From the NCBI RefSeq assembly GCF_037153985.1, contig NZ_JBBAYI010000005.1:124001-188000 (forward strand): a stretch of DNA of 64,000 nucleotides, read 5' to 3'. This DNA comes from Emticicia sp037153985. GTDB taxonomy: Bacteria; Bacteroidota; Bacteroidia; Cytophagales; Spirosomataceae. Under the pieces are notes generated by a model. It was not told where the DNA came from and did no database searches. It saw only the letters and a program-made list of their open reading frames with translations. Below are positions 23,582 to 32,548 of this stretch, piece after piece (position 1 is the stretch's first letter; every line of letters starts with the position of its first letter). The position numbers and the translations under genes were made by a program.

Positions 23582-24301
23582 CTACCTAGACGCATACTGG
23601 TAAAAAATTCCGGTATCGAAAGGAGTCCAGAGGCTGGCTTTTTGCCCGCAACTTTTCAGGCCGTTGTTAGCCCACGTATTGCAGGTATGAAACAAATGAT
23701 AACTGCCTTTGGCTTCATAGAAAGCGTCGGTGCTGCCATAATTGGCGTTCGTCCGAATGGGCATCAGATGCCCCTGTGCATCGGTCGTGAAACTCTCCTG
23801 AATATATTTCACCAATCTTGCGTATTGGTCTTTTGAAATATCAATCTTTACGCAGTCGGGCCCTTCTTTCATGTGTTTGTAAAAAGTAGCATGAATGGCC
23901 GACGTACTCAGCGCAAAGGCCGCTTTAAAAGCGGTACTGGCTTTGAGGTCTGCCCAAGTGGGTGTTTCCAGATAAAAACCTTTGTCGCCCCAGCCGAAAG
24001 CCACATAATTAAACGTGGTATCTTTGCCCGTTGTGTTAGCAAACTTTACTTCCTGGCTCCAGTCTAGCTGGTCGGTTTTAATAGGCACTACGAGGTCGGT
24101 ATGCACGCCATTGGTCAGAATATAAACCGAAACATCGTTCTGAGTCTGATTTTCTTTATCAACACTCATTCTTGATAGCACATACGCAGCCAGCAGATAA
24201 ATACCTAGCAGGCATATCAGGCTCAGCACAGCAAGCCCTGCGGCTTTGAGTAAAGTTAATGCAGTTTTCAAGTAATAATAGGTCAGAAAATTGAAAGACA
24301 A
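23582..24301 (-). CDS. DUF2459 (TIGR02117-type) membrane-anchored protein
   Basis: About 239 residues. There is no ATG before the membrane segment (LKAAGLAVLSLICLLGIYLL), so translation probably starts at a TTG at 24301 or 24271. The body has VYILTNGVHTDLVVPIK, NYVAFGWGDKGFYLETPTWA and FHTCNTWANNGLKSCGQ, the conserved signature of the DUF2459 family, which includes a conserved Cys-Asn pair in a papain/NlpC-like arrangement (HTCNTW). Some members are annotated as urease-associated; no urease is here. The start lies 7 nt after the stop of the DUF4293 gene, so both are one operon. Function unknown. Confidence 0.85.
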   Translation of the reverse strand: MSFNFLTYYYLKTALTLLKAAGLAVLSLICLLGIYLLAAYVLSRMSVDKENQTQNDVSVYILTNGVHTDLVVPIKTDQLDWSQEVKFANTTGKDTTFNYVAFGWGDKGFYLETPTWADLKASTAFKAAFALSTSAIHATFYKHMKEGPDCVKIDISKDQYARLVKYIQESFTTDAQGHLMPIRTNANYGSTDAFYEAKGSYHLFHTCNTWANNGLKSCGQKASLWTPFDTGIFYQYASR

Positions 24302-24308
24302 ACAACAA

Positions 24309-24782
24309 TTATCTCATTCTGTCGGCATCTCTTACTTTTCTTTCGTCACGACGAATCAATCGGTTAGAAATCCAGTTAAATACCAGTGCGGCAAAAGCAG
24401 CCCAGAAACCTATCCCAAATTCTCCTTGTTGGTCGGGGTTAAAAAATCTGGTAGCTTCAAACTGAATATGGTAAACGGTTGTGCCAAGTAATGCCGCGCC
24501 AATAAGCGAGTTAAGGGCTACGAACATCATCTGACGAACACGGTTTTTGTATTGAAAAATAGTGAAAACGGAAACTCCGGCCGAAAGAACGGCTAAAATT
24601 GCCAGATAAAACACAGGGCGGTTTACAGCAGCCAGTGTGCCTTTCATGTGGGCCATGTAGTAAGGGGTTAATATTGCTTCTTCGCCGGTGCCTACCTTGT
24701 GCCATACAGGGGGCGTTGCCAGATACAGAACCATACAAATGGCGGTCAGAAGTAATAATACTGATTGAGGGCGTTGTAACAT
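24309..24782 (-). CDS. DUF4293 membrane protein
   Basis: 157 residues with four predicted membrane helices. It begins MLQRPQSVLLLLTAICMVLY, the highly conserved N-terminus ('iQRiQsvyLll') of the DUF4293 family that is found in nearly all Bacteroidota, and continues FQYKNRVRQMMFVALNSLIG, then IGFWAAFAALVFNWISNRLI before a charged tail (RDERKVRDADRMR). The family has no known function. In many genomes it sits near rho; here its only partner is the DUF2459 gene 7 nt downstream. Confidence 0.9.
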   Translation of the reverse strand: MLQRPQSVLLLLTAICMVLYLATPPVWHKVGTGEEAILTPYYMAHMKGTLAAVNRPVFYLAILAVLSAGVSVFTIFQYKNRVRQMMFVALNSLIGAALLGTTVYHIQFEATRFFNPDQQGEFGIGFWAAFAALVFNWISNRLIRRDERKVRDADRMR

Positions 24783-24861
24783 TTCAACAAAAATTAATAA
24801 TTATAAATAACAATTTCGGTACAAAGGTAAATAATCGTGCATATCCTGCATGAGATAGGCA

Positions 24862-25371
24862 CTAAATTTTATCGGAGGTAAGCAAGTTTATGATTTCGGG
24901 GTGTTGGGGGTATTGTTGCAGTAAGGCTGCCCGACTAGCCAGCTCGAAATCTTCAAAACTGAAACCGGGTGCTACGGTACAACCCACCAGCGAGTAGCCG
25001 TCGGGCTGGGCGGGTTTGCTGCCAAACCACACACCTGCCGGAACCACCGCCTGAAAAACCTCGCCGTTTTCGGGGTTATTGCCTAGTTTGATGGTCTGTA
25101 CAAAGCCCTGATTATCAATATAAAAAATATTGAGCGGAGTGCCGTGGTAAAAGTGCCACATTTCGTCGGACTGGATGCGGTGCAGGGCAGAGAACTGGTG
25201 GCCTTCGAGCAAAAAATAAATGGCGGTACTAAAATTTCTGTCTCCTCCGAAACGTTTAGGAAGAGCATCATGAGAGATAACTTCTGGCGAACGATACGTT
25301 TCTGCAAAATAACCTCCCTCGGGGTGCGCCTGCATACGGTATTTTTCTACCCAATATTTGGCTGTTTTCAT
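24862..25371 (-). CDS. DUF985 cupin-domain protein
   Basis: 169 residues. The N-terminal HPEGGYFAETYRS and the central STAIYFLLEGHQFSALHRIQ segments, followed by SDEMWHFYHGTPL and GAxVAPGFSFEDFELAS-like ends (CTVAPGFSFEDFELA), are diagnostic of the DUF985 cupin family. The His/Glu residues (H of ALHR, E of SDEMWH and H of WHFYHG) could bind a metal. Family members are often annotated as cupin_5 with no proven reaction; a link to sugar epimerases has been suggested only by fold. It is a single gene divergent from gldG. Confidence 0.9.
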   Translation of the reverse strand: MKTAKYWVEKYRMQAHPEGGYFAETYRSPEVISHDALPKRFGGDRNFSTAIYFLLEGHQFSALHRIQSDEMWHFYHGTPLNIFYIDNQGFVQTIKLGNNPENGEVFQAVVPAGVWFGSKPAQPDGYSLVGCTVAPGFSFEDFELASRAALLQQYPQHPEIINLLTSDKI

Positions 25372-25438
25372 ATTTAATGTGGAAATAGATAAATGAATAT
25401 CTTATTTTTGGGAAAAATAATAGAACTGGGTTTGTTTA

Positions 25439-27097
25439 ATGAAAAGTAAATTTATAAAAATCTTATCTATTCTTGGCGGAATTGTTCTGCTAAATATACT
25501 GGCTTCGTTTGTTTTCTTTCGTGTTGACCTAACCGAAGAAAAACGCTATTCGATTTCGGATGCTACTAAAACCTTGCTCGAAAACCTCGACAAAGAGGTG
25601 CTGATTAAGGTGTATCTGGATGGCGACGAGCTACCCGGTGGTTTTGAACGCCTTAAGCGCGCCGTTAACGAAACCCTCGAAGAGTTTCAGGTGTACGGAG
25701 GTACAAATATCGATTTCAGGTCGTTTAACCCTAATGCCGAAAGCAATACCCAAAAACGAGAGCAGTTTTATGAAGAACTCTTTAAAAAAGGCATGACACC
25801 AACCCGTGTGGTTGATACTAAAAACGGGCGGCAGATTGAAAACATTATTTTTCCGTATGCAACGGTGAGCTATGAGGGCAAAGAAGTGCCGGTTTTGTTA
25901 CTGAAAGGAACCGAGGGCGCAAGCGCACAGGAAAAACTGAACCAGTCGTACGAAAATGTTGAGTACGAACTGGCAAGTGCTATTCGGAAACTGACCCAGA
26001 AACAGAAAAAGAATATAGGCTTACTGACCGAATTTACCAAACTGAAACCTGCTAGTTTTGCTGACCTCATTGCCTCGTTGCATGAGCGTTATAATTTGTA
26101 CATTATTGATGCCAAACAATCGCCTACGTTTCAGGGGCTTGATGCCATTATATTACCGAAGCCTGATTTGCCAGTTGATGATAGCACCAAATATAAAATT
26201 GACCAGTTTGTGATGAACGGCGGCAGGGCTTTGTTTTTTGTAGATGGCCTGAAAGTTGACTCAGTAGGGCTTGAAGGTACTTACGCCCAACCACTGGAAC
26301 TGAACCTGACCGACTTGTTTTTCAAGTACGGGGTCCGAATCAACAGTAACATTATTAAAGATGGCAATAGCTCGGCGGCTATTCCGATGGTGGTGGGCAA
26401 CATGGGCGACAGACCCAACATTCAGCCCATTCCGTATCGGTATTTTCCGGTAATTAATAATTTCGGCAAGAGCCTCATAACCAATAATATAGACCTCGTT
26501 TATTGCCGCTATGTGGCTTCTATTGATACCGTAATGGCACCTGAGGTAAATAAAATACCGCTGTTAATGACTAGCCCCTACACCAAAGTGCTGAATGCAC
26601 CGGCATTGGTTACTTATAACGAAGCACATACCGAAACGCAGGAAAGCGAGTATAACGGCGGCGTTAAAACCATCGCTTATTTGCTTGAGGGTAAGTTTCA
26701 GTCATTATACAAAAACCGCTTGCTGCCGTCTGACCCCCGCTATGCCAGTTTCAAGGCCGAAAGCCAGCCAACCAAAGTGTTTGTGTGTTCGGATGGTGAT
26801 CTGATTGCGAACGACCTCAACCCTAAAACGGGGAATCCGCTCCCTTTGGGTTTCGATAAAACCACCCAGCATATTTTTGGTAATAAAGATTTTGTGCTGA
26901 ATGCCATCGATTATATGATTGACGAAAACGGCGTGATACAGGCGCGCGGAAAAGAAATAAAAATTCGACCGCTCGACAAACTTCGTATCCGTGACGAACG
27001 CACCAAATGGCAAACAATTAATATTGCGCTTCCGCTTGGGCTTGTGGTTTTATCTGGTATTATTTTGTTTATGCTACGGAAAAGAAAATTTGCCTGA
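25439..27097 (+). CDS. gldG: gliding-motility ABC transporter component GldG
   Basis: 552 residues with an N-terminal membrane segment (ILSILGGIVLLNILASFVFF), then RVDLTEEKRYSISDATKTLL, the hallmark start of GldG, a large periplasmic ABC-type-uncharacterised domain, and a C-terminal helix (IALPLGLVVLSGIILFML) ending RKRKFA. In Flavobacterium GldG works with GldF and the ATPase GldA in a putative ABC exporter needed for gliding. Here gldF is not adjacent on either side: the gene stands alone between a cupin (divergent) and a GMC dehydrogenase. No transcription terminator is evident before 27184. Confidence 0.92.
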   Translation: MKSKFIKILSILGGIVLLNILASFVFFRVDLTEEKRYSISDATKTLLENLDKEVLIKVYLDGDELPGGFERLKRAVNETLEEFQVYGGTNIDFRSFNPNAESNTQKREQFYEELFKKGMTPTRVVDTKNGRQIENIIFPYATVSYEGKEVPVLLLKGTEGASAQEKLNQSYENVEYELASAIRKLTQKQKKNIGLLTEFTKLKPASFADLIASLHERYNLYIIDAKQSPTFQGLDAIILPKPDLPVDDSTKYKIDQFVMNGGRALFFVDGLKVDSVGLEGTYAQPLELNLTDLFFKYGVRINSNIIKDGNSSAAIPMVVGNMGDRPNIQPIPYRYFPVINNFGKSLITNNIDLVYCRYVASIDTVMAPEVNKIPLLMTSPYTKVLNAPALVTYNEAHTETQESEYNGGVKTIAYLLEGKFQSLYKNRLLPSDPRYASFKAESQPTKVFVCSDGDLIANDLNPKTGNPLPLGFDKTTQHIFGNKDFVLNAIDYMIDENGVIQARGKEIKIRPLDKLRIRDERTKWQTINIALPLGLVVLSGIILFMLRKRKFA

Positions 27098-27183
27098 CGA
27101 AAGGTCTTTTTTTTCGTAAAAAAAGTACTACATTTAAAACTCGAATATATTTTTTTTCATCTTCTATCTACGACCGGTTAAAC

Positions 27184-28932
27184 ATGAACCTATTTGAAAT
27201 TAAAGAGCAACCAAAAGTCTTTGATGTTGTCATTGTTGGCTCTGGTGCGGGTGGTGGTATGGCAGCATACCAACTTACTAAGGCTGGTGCAAAGGTTTGC
27301 TTGCTAGAGGCGGGCGGATATTTCGACCCCGCAGACCCTAAATACATTACACAATTAAAAAATCCGTGGGAGTCGCCTCGCCGTGGGGCAAGTACCCGTA
27401 CGCGCCCGTTCGGTGACTTTGATGCTGCCTGGGGCGGTTGGGATATTGAAGGCGAACCTTACGCGGCTATGCCGGGTACGCAGTTTCGCTGGTTCCGTTC
27501 AAGAATGCTCGGTGGTAGAACCAATCACTGGGGGCGTATTTCGATGCGTTTCGGCCCGGATGATTTCCGCAGAGGTTCCATGACGGGCATCGGCGACGAC
27601 TGGCCTACCAGTTATGATGACTACGCTCCTTATTATGATAAAGTGGATAAACTCATTGGGTTGTTCGGTACAAAAGAAGGTATCCGTAATGAGCCAGATG
27701 GTATTTTTCTGCCTCCTCCAAAGCCTCGTTTGCACGAGCTAATGCTGAAAAAAGCAGCTACTGGCATTGGTATTCCGGTTATTCCGTCGCGTATGGCTAT
27801 GCTTACCAAGCCAATCAACGATTCACGCGGGGCTTGCTTCTACTGTGCGCAATGCGGTAGGGCTTGTCAGGCTTATGCCGATTTCTCGTCGTCATCGGTG
27901 TTGTGTATTCCGGCGGCTAAAACAGGAAACCTGACGCTCATTAACAACGCTATGGTAAGAGAGGTATTAACCGACCCTACTACTGGCCTTTGTACGGGTG
28001 TTTCTTATGTAAATAAACTCGATTTAAAAGAATATTCAATTAAGGGTAAAATTGTTGTGCTGGCTGCCAGTACCTGCGAAACCGCCCGCCTGATGCTTAA
28101 CTCGAAATCGTCGAGATTTGCCAGAGGGTTGGCTAACGACAGCGGTGTAATTGGTAAATACCTGAACGACTCAACAGGGGCAAGCCGCTCGGCGTTTATT
28201 CCGGCATTGCTCGACCGCAAACGCTACAACGAAGATGGCGTGGGTGGTATGCACGTGTTTACGCCATGGTGGCTCGATAACAAAAAACTTGATTTCCCAA
28301 GAGGTTACCACATCGAATACGGTGGCGGTATGGGTATGCCCGGCTTTGGTTTCGGTATGGGTATTGAGCGCGTAAATGGCCTTATTACTGATAAAAACGG
28401 TAACAAGAAAAAAGCAGGTGGTTACGGTGCAAGCCTGAAAGAAGATATCCGCCGCACGTATGGGGCTTATATCGGAATGGCTGGCCGCGGAGAACCTATT
28501 CCGTTGGAGTCGAACTACTGTGAAATTGACCCTAATAACGTAGATAAATACGGTATTCCGACACTCCGCTACCACTACAAATGGAGCGAAAACGAAATAA
28601 AACAAGCCAAACACATGCAGGATACCTTTGAGGAAATCATCCACGCAATGGGGGGGATTCCGATGGGTAAAAAACCTGATGCAAGCAATAACTATGGTCT
28701 GGCACAACCGGGCGAAATTATTCATGAAGTAGGAACCGTGCGTATGGGTAATGACCCTAAAAAATCGGCTCTGAATGGCTGGCAACAAGCCCATGATGTG
28801 AAAAACCTGTTTGTGGTTGATGCTGCGCCGTTTGTATCGCAGGGCGACAAAAACGTAACTTGGACAATTCTGGCTAGTTCGTGGCGTACTTCTGACTACA
28901 TTATTGAGCAGGTAAAAGCGAAAAACATTTAA
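27184..28932 (+). CDS. GMC-type FAD dehydrogenase (glucose/gluconate dehydrogenase large-subunit-like)
   Basis: 582 residues. FAD-binding VIVGSGAGGGMAAYQL is at residues 16-31 and the GMC signature LGGRTNHWGR follows near 110. The C-terminal HEVGTVRMG and NVTWTILASSWRTSDYI blocks carry the expected His/Asn active-site pair. A cysteine cluster C218, C221, C224, C228 (CFYCAQCGRAC) sits where related membrane dehydrogenases bind a small iron-sulfur cluster; here it is inference. The partner gene, a gluconate 2-dehydrogenase subunit-3-like protein, follows after 27 nt. No cytochrome c subunit is encoded nearby. Likely oxidises a sugar or sugar acid in the periplasm and passes electrons to an unknown acceptor. 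Confidence 0.9.
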   Translation: MNLFEIKEQPKVFDVVIVGSGAGGGMAAYQLTKAGAKVCLLEAGGYFDPADPKYITQLKNPWESPRRGASTRTRPFGDFDAAWGGWDIEGEPYAAMPGTQFRWFRSRMLGGRTNHWGRISMRFGPDDFRRGSMTGIGDDWPTSYDDYAPYYDKVDKLIGLFGTKEGIRNEPDGIFLPPPKPRLHELMLKKAATGIGIPVIPSRMAMLTKPINDSRGACFYCAQCGRACQAYADFSSSSVLCIPAAKTGNLTLINNAMVREVLTDPTTGLCTGVSYVNKLDLKEYSIKGKIVVLAASTCETARLMLNSKSSRFARGLANDSGVIGKYLNDSTGASRSAFIPALLDRKRYNEDGVGGMHVFTPWWLDNKKLDFPRGYHIEYGGGMGMPGFGFGMGIERVNGLITDKNGNKKKAGGYGASLKEDIRRTYGAYIGMAGRGEPIPLESNYCEIDPNNVDKYGIPTLRYHYKWSENEIKQAKHMQDTFEEIIHAMGGIPMGKKPDASNNYGLAQPGEIIHEVGTVRMGNDPKKSALNGWQQAHDVKNLFVVDAAPFVSQGDKNVTWTILASSWRTSDYIIEQVKAKNI

Positions 28933-28959
28933 TCAAGACCATTTTCAATACAGACAAAC

Positions 28960-29601
28960 ATGAAACGTAGAGATACACTAAAAGCAATTTCATTAAGTTC
29001 GTTAGGAATGGCCGTTTTACCAACCAGCGAACTGGTAGCTGCGCCGGCACCAGACCCGAAGCCGTTTAAAACTACGCCTGCGCGTATTCCTGAGGAAATT
29101 GAGCGGGATAAAAAATTGATGGCCGAGAAATTCTTTACGGCTGGCGAGCTTACTACTATTGGTATCCTGAGCGATATTATTATTCCGGCCGACGGTAAGT
29201 CGGGGAGTGCTACCCAAGCAGGTGTGCCTGCCTTTATTGAGTTCATCGTGAAAGACCAACCCGGGTATCAAACCCCGCTCAGAGGTGGTTTGCGCTGGCT
29301 CGATAACCACTGCACCAAGCGTTTTGGCAAAGCCTTTGCGCAATGTACCCCTGCCCAACGCATAGAGGTAGTAGAAGATATTGCCTACCCTGAAGACGTT
29401 AAACCTGAGATGTCGCAAGGGGCAGCGTTTTTCTCGCAAATCAGAAACCTTACCGTAACCGGATTTTACACTACCCGCATGGGTTTTGATGATTTAGGTT
29501 ACATGGGTAACACACCAAACGACTGGAAGGGTGTTCCGCAGGATGTACTCGATAAGTATGGCCTGAAGTATGACCCATTGTACGATAAAAAAGACGAATA
29601 G
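28960..29601 (+). CDS. gluconate 2-dehydrogenase subunit 3-like (gamma) protein
   Basis: 213 residues. The N-terminus MKRRDTLKAISLSSLGMAVL has the twin-arginine-like 'RRDTLKA' motif followed by a hydrophobic stretch, typical of this small subunit, which carries the FAD subunit across the membrane. The conserved FFTAGELTTIGILSDIIIPADG segment identifies the Gluconate_2-dh3 family. It ends KYDPLYDKKDE. Export by Tat of both subunits together is inferred from homologous complexes. It sits 27 nt after its partner and before the terminator at 29631. Confidence 0.9.
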   Translation: MKRRDTLKAISLSSLGMAVLPTSELVAAPAPDPKPFKTTPARIPEEIERDKKLMAEKFFTAGELTTIGILSDIIIPADGKSGSATQAGVPAFIEFIVKDQPGYQTPLRGGLRWLDNHCTKRFGKAFAQCTPAQRIEVVEDIAYPEDVKPEMSQGAAFFSQIRNLTVTGFYTTRMGFDDLGYMGNTPNDWKGVPQDVLDKYGLKYDPLYDKKDE

Positions 29602-29630
29602 TGCCAGTGGCTACTATTCTGAACGAAAAA

Positions 29631-29662
29631 AATCCCCGAAAGAGCTTCTTTCGGGGATTTTT
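29631..29662. terminator. bidirectional hairpin terminator
   Basis: AATCCCCGAAAGA at 29631-29643 pairs perfectly with TCTTTCGGGGATT at 29647-29659, with A-rich and T-rich flanks. It separates the converging dehydrogenase operon and serA fusion. Confidence 0.88.
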
Positions 29663-29682
29663 CGTTGTTATCAAACAACCAA

Positions 29683-31575
29683 TCAGTACAGCATTCTGAA
29701 CCTGATGGTTTCTTCCATTTCTTTTATTTCCTGCACAAACTCGTCGGTATAGCCTTTGTCTACATCCATGATAACATACCCGATGTTTTCGTTGGTTTTG
29801 AGGTACTGGCCATTAATGTTAATGGCGTGTTTGGCAAATATATTGTTGATTTTTGCCAGAATACCCGGTACGTTCTTATGAATGTGCAGCAAACGGTGCG
29901 AGTCTTTCAGTAACGGCAATTGTAGCTCAGGGAAGTTTACACTGCCCGTAGTGCTGCCGTTATTCATGAACTCAAGCAGGCGTTCTGGTACATAATGCCC
30001 AATGCCTTCCTGTGCTTCTTCGGTGCTTCCACCAATGTGTGGGGTCAGAATCACGTTTGGCAAGCCTCTTAATTCGTTTATAAACTCTTCGTTATTGGTT
30101 TTAGGCTCATACGGAAACACATCAACCCCTGCACCTGACACTTTCCCGCTCTTGAGGGCTTCTACCAAAGCAGGTACATCAACCACATGGCCTCGTGCCA
30201 GATTCAGGAACACAACGCCGTGTTTCATCATTTCGAACTCACGCTTGCCAAACAGATTGGTGTTATCCTTGCGGCCGTCGATGTGCATACTTACTACATC
30301 GGCTACACGGAGAACCTCGTCGAGCGAGCGGCATTTTTTGGCATTACCAATAGGCATTTTATCTACGATGTCGTAGAAATAAACCTCCATACCAAGTGCT
30401 TCGCCAATGACCGATAACTGTGTGCCAATATGGCCGTAGCCTATCAGGCCCAGTTTTTTGCCACGTACTTCAAAGCTATTGTTGGCTGATTTATCCCACG
30501 TGCCTGCGTGCATACCGATACTTTTCGGGAAAATATTACGAATGAGCATAATCATTTCGCCAACGGCCAGTTCAACCACCGAACGCGTATTGCTATAAGG
30601 AGCATTAAAAACGGCAATGCCTTTTTCGGTGCTTGCTTTTAAATCAATCTGGTTAGTACCGATACAGAAAGCCCCGATTGTCATGAGTTTATCGGCGTTT
30701 TCGAGTACTTTTCTGGTTACGTTGGTTTTTGAGCGAATACCCAGAATAGACACCCCCTTTATTTTTTCGGCCAGTTCGGTTTCGTCCATTGCGCCTTTAT
30801 GAAACTCTACATCGAAGCCTTCGCGTTTGAAGGCATCAACGGCAACCGGATGCACGTTTTCGAGAAGCAGAACTTTGATACGGCTTTTGGGGTACGACTG
30901 GCTGCGGGGCAGCTTGTTAAGGTACAGAAACTCATCTAACGACGGCACTACGTGGTCGGCTTTGGCAATTACTTTTTCGCGCTCAACGTTTTCTGTAAAG
31001 GCATAAAAACGATTAGCCAACCCTGCTGCGCGTAGCTCGTAGTCGGTGTAGCCGTCGCCGAGGGCGTACACGTCGCCATCGAGTTGTAACGATGCCAGTA
31101 GTTTTACTTTACCTTTTTCGTGTGCCAGTACGTTGTTATCATCAACACCTACGATATTGCCTTCGTAGTCGAACTGAAAGGTGTTGGCGTATACGTTTTC
31201 TTCTTTCAGCCCCATTGCTGTTACAATAGGCACAATAAATTCTTTGAAACCACCCGAAATAATCAGGATGTTGTCGGCGTATTCTCTCAGGAATTTTTCG
31301 TTTCTCTGAAACGAGTCTGAGACTTTAGTATGCAGGAAATCAACCAGCTTTCCGATGTGGTCGCGGTTGGCTTTCAGTAATTCAATTCTGCGGCGCAGGG
31401 CTTCGGCAAAAGATATTTCGCCGTTCATGCCCATTTCGGTCAGGCTTCTGATTTCGCCTACGATTTTTTCCTGATTGGTATTGCCCGCAAGGGCTATATT
31501 GGCTAGTTCGTCGAGCCCTTCTACTTTGGTAAAGGTGCTGTCGAAATCTATGATAAAATAAGGTTTATTATTCAT
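29683..31575 (-). CDS. serA: SerB-SerA fusion: phosphoserine phosphatase / phosphoglycerate dehydrogenase
   Basis: 630 residues. Residues 1-~215 are a HAD phosphatase of the phosphoserine phosphatase type: DFDST (D10, D12, T14), ISGG (S107), the HEKGK lysine region (K154/K156) and GDGYTD (173-178). Residues ~232-545 are D-3-phosphoglycerate dehydrogenase: GYGHIG NAD motif (379-384), catalytic R461 (LARG), E490 and H513 (TPHIGGST). Residues ~560-630 are an ACT regulatory domain, probably for serine feedback. The fusion joins the first and last enzymes of serine synthesis. Single gene on its strand. Activity of both halves is inferred from conserved motifs. Confidence 0.9.
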   Translation of the reverse strand: MNNKPYFIIDFDSTFTKVEGLDELANIALAGNTNQEKIVGEIRSLTEMGMNGEISFAEALRRRIELLKANRDHIGKLVDFLHTKVSDSFQRNEKFLREYADNILIISGGFKEFIVPIVTAMGLKEENVYANTFQFDYEGNIVGVDDNNVLAHEKGKVKLLASLQLDGDVYALGDGYTDYELRAAGLANRFYAFTENVEREKVIAKADHVVPSLDEFLYLNKLPRSQSYPKSRIKVLLLENVHPVAVDAFKREGFDVEFHKGAMDETELAEKIKGVSILGIRSKTNVTRKVLENADKLMTIGAFCIGTNQIDLKASTEKGIAVFNAPYSNTRSVVELAVGEMIMLIRNIFPKSIGMHAGTWDKSANNSFEVRGKKLGLIGYGHIGTQLSVIGEALGMEVYFYDIVDKMPIGNAKKCRSLDEVLRVADVVSMHIDGRKDNTNLFGKREFEMMKHGVVFLNLARGHVVDVPALVEALKSGKVSGAGVDVFPYEPKTNNEEFINELRGLPNVILTPHIGGSTEEAQEGIGHYVPERLLEFMNNGSTTGSVNFPELQLPLLKDSHRLLHIHKNVPGILAKINNIFAKHAININGQYLKTNENIGYVIMDVDKGYTDEFVQEIKEMEETIRFRMLY

Positions 31576-31623
31576 GAACCACTTAAATGCTAGGTAACTA
31601 TATAATAGGTATTGCTGTTAAAA

Positions 31624-32163
31624 CTATGCGTTAGTTGGGGTATCTGCCAAAGCAATTTTAATATGCTCCAGATGATGCGCCGAGTGCCATGCACCCATGT
31701 GCAGGGCTTGTGCGAGGGTCAGGGTTAGTTGGCGGCCTGCATGGAAAAACGTTTTGCTGAAATCCTGCGCTGACATTGATTTGAGCAAATGCGCCCAACG
31801 TTTGTGGGTGGCTTCCAGCAGTAGCAGGGCATCGGCCAGTGGCACGCTTGCTACTTCGGGGTTGTTTGCCCAGCCGTTAATATTGGGTATATAGCCTTGT
31901 GGGTTGTTTTCGCAGAGTGCCTGTTTGAAACGGGCAAAATGCAGAATGTGCATATCTGAGATATGTACAACCAGTTTGTGGATGCTCCAGGCGCCTTCAC
32001 GATAGGTTTTTGCCAGTTCGTCTGCCGAAAGGGTACTTGTGAGCCTTTTATATTCGGCCGGATAGCTCTCAATAATGCTGATGTTTTTCGCTATTTCTTC
32101 TTCCGAATAGCTGTTTTCGGGTTTCCATTTACCAATTGGAAACTGGCGTTGCTCGAGGCTCAT
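31624..32163 (-). CDS. DinB/BstA-type (YfiT) putative metal-dependent protein
   Basis: 179 residues from ATG 32163, whose start MSLEQRQFPIGKW matches the 'YPIGKF' beginning of the YfiT/BstA group; the longer TTG start is unlikely. Metal ligands are expected from the conserved histidines in WSIHKLVVHISDMHI (DinB motif) and WHSAHHLEHIK. BstA in Bacillus is a bacillithiol S-transferase; whether this bacterium makes bacillithiol is not visible here. A role in thiol conjugation or detoxification is possible. It is a single gene between serA and the ubiE-porT-yidD operon. Confidence 0.8.
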   Translation of the reverse strand: MSLEQRQFPIGKWKPENSYSEEEIAKNISIIESYPAEYKRLTSTLSADELAKTYREGAWSIHKLVVHISDMHILHFARFKQALCENNPQGYIPNINGWANNPEVASVPLADALLLLEATHKRWAHLLKSMSAQDFSKTFFHAGRQLTLTLAQALHMGAWHSAHHLEHIKIALADTPTNA

Positions 32164-32327
32164 TGCTTCAGGGAGGTTTTGTTGCAAACTCAAATTTACA
32201 GACTATTTCAGAAGTAAAAGTGAGCTAAGCTATTGATTTTCAATAATTAAACAAATAGTCAAGATTTTTCTTGATAAAATACAATATATCAATAGTTGAT
32301 GAAGAAGAAGTGCAAATATAGTAATTT

Positions 32328-32537
32328 TCAGGGAACTGGGTCATATCCATGGCCACCCCACGGATGACAACGCCCGATGCGCTTGATGGTGAGTAACAGC
32401 CCCTTGAAAAAACCATGTTTCTGGAATGCTTCTACCGAATACTGCGAGCAGGTAGGTGTATAGCGGCAGGAAGCCGGAAACCACGGAGAAATACCAACCT
32501 GATAGAGACGTACTAGAAAAATGGCGATGTATTTCAT
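32328..32537 (-). CDS. yidD: membrane protein insertion efficiency factor YidD
   Basis: 69 residues, the normal size. Canonical sequence: LVRLYQVGISPWFPASCRYT, PTCSQYSVEAFQKHGFFKG, IKRIGRCHPWGGHGYDPVP. C24, C30 and C57 are the conserved cysteines. YidD sits on the cytoplasmic side of the inner membrane and helps YidC insert membrane proteins. It is usually between rnpA and yidC; here it is the last gene of the ubiE-porT-yidD operon, 11 nt after porT. A signal-peptide-bearing relative is at 5170-5568. Confidence 0.95.
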   Translation of the reverse strand: MKYIAIFLVRLYQVGISPWFPASCRYTPTCSQYSVEAFQKHGFFKGLLLTIKRIGRCHPWGGHGYDPVP

Positions 32538-32548
32538 GGGCTTATGGC

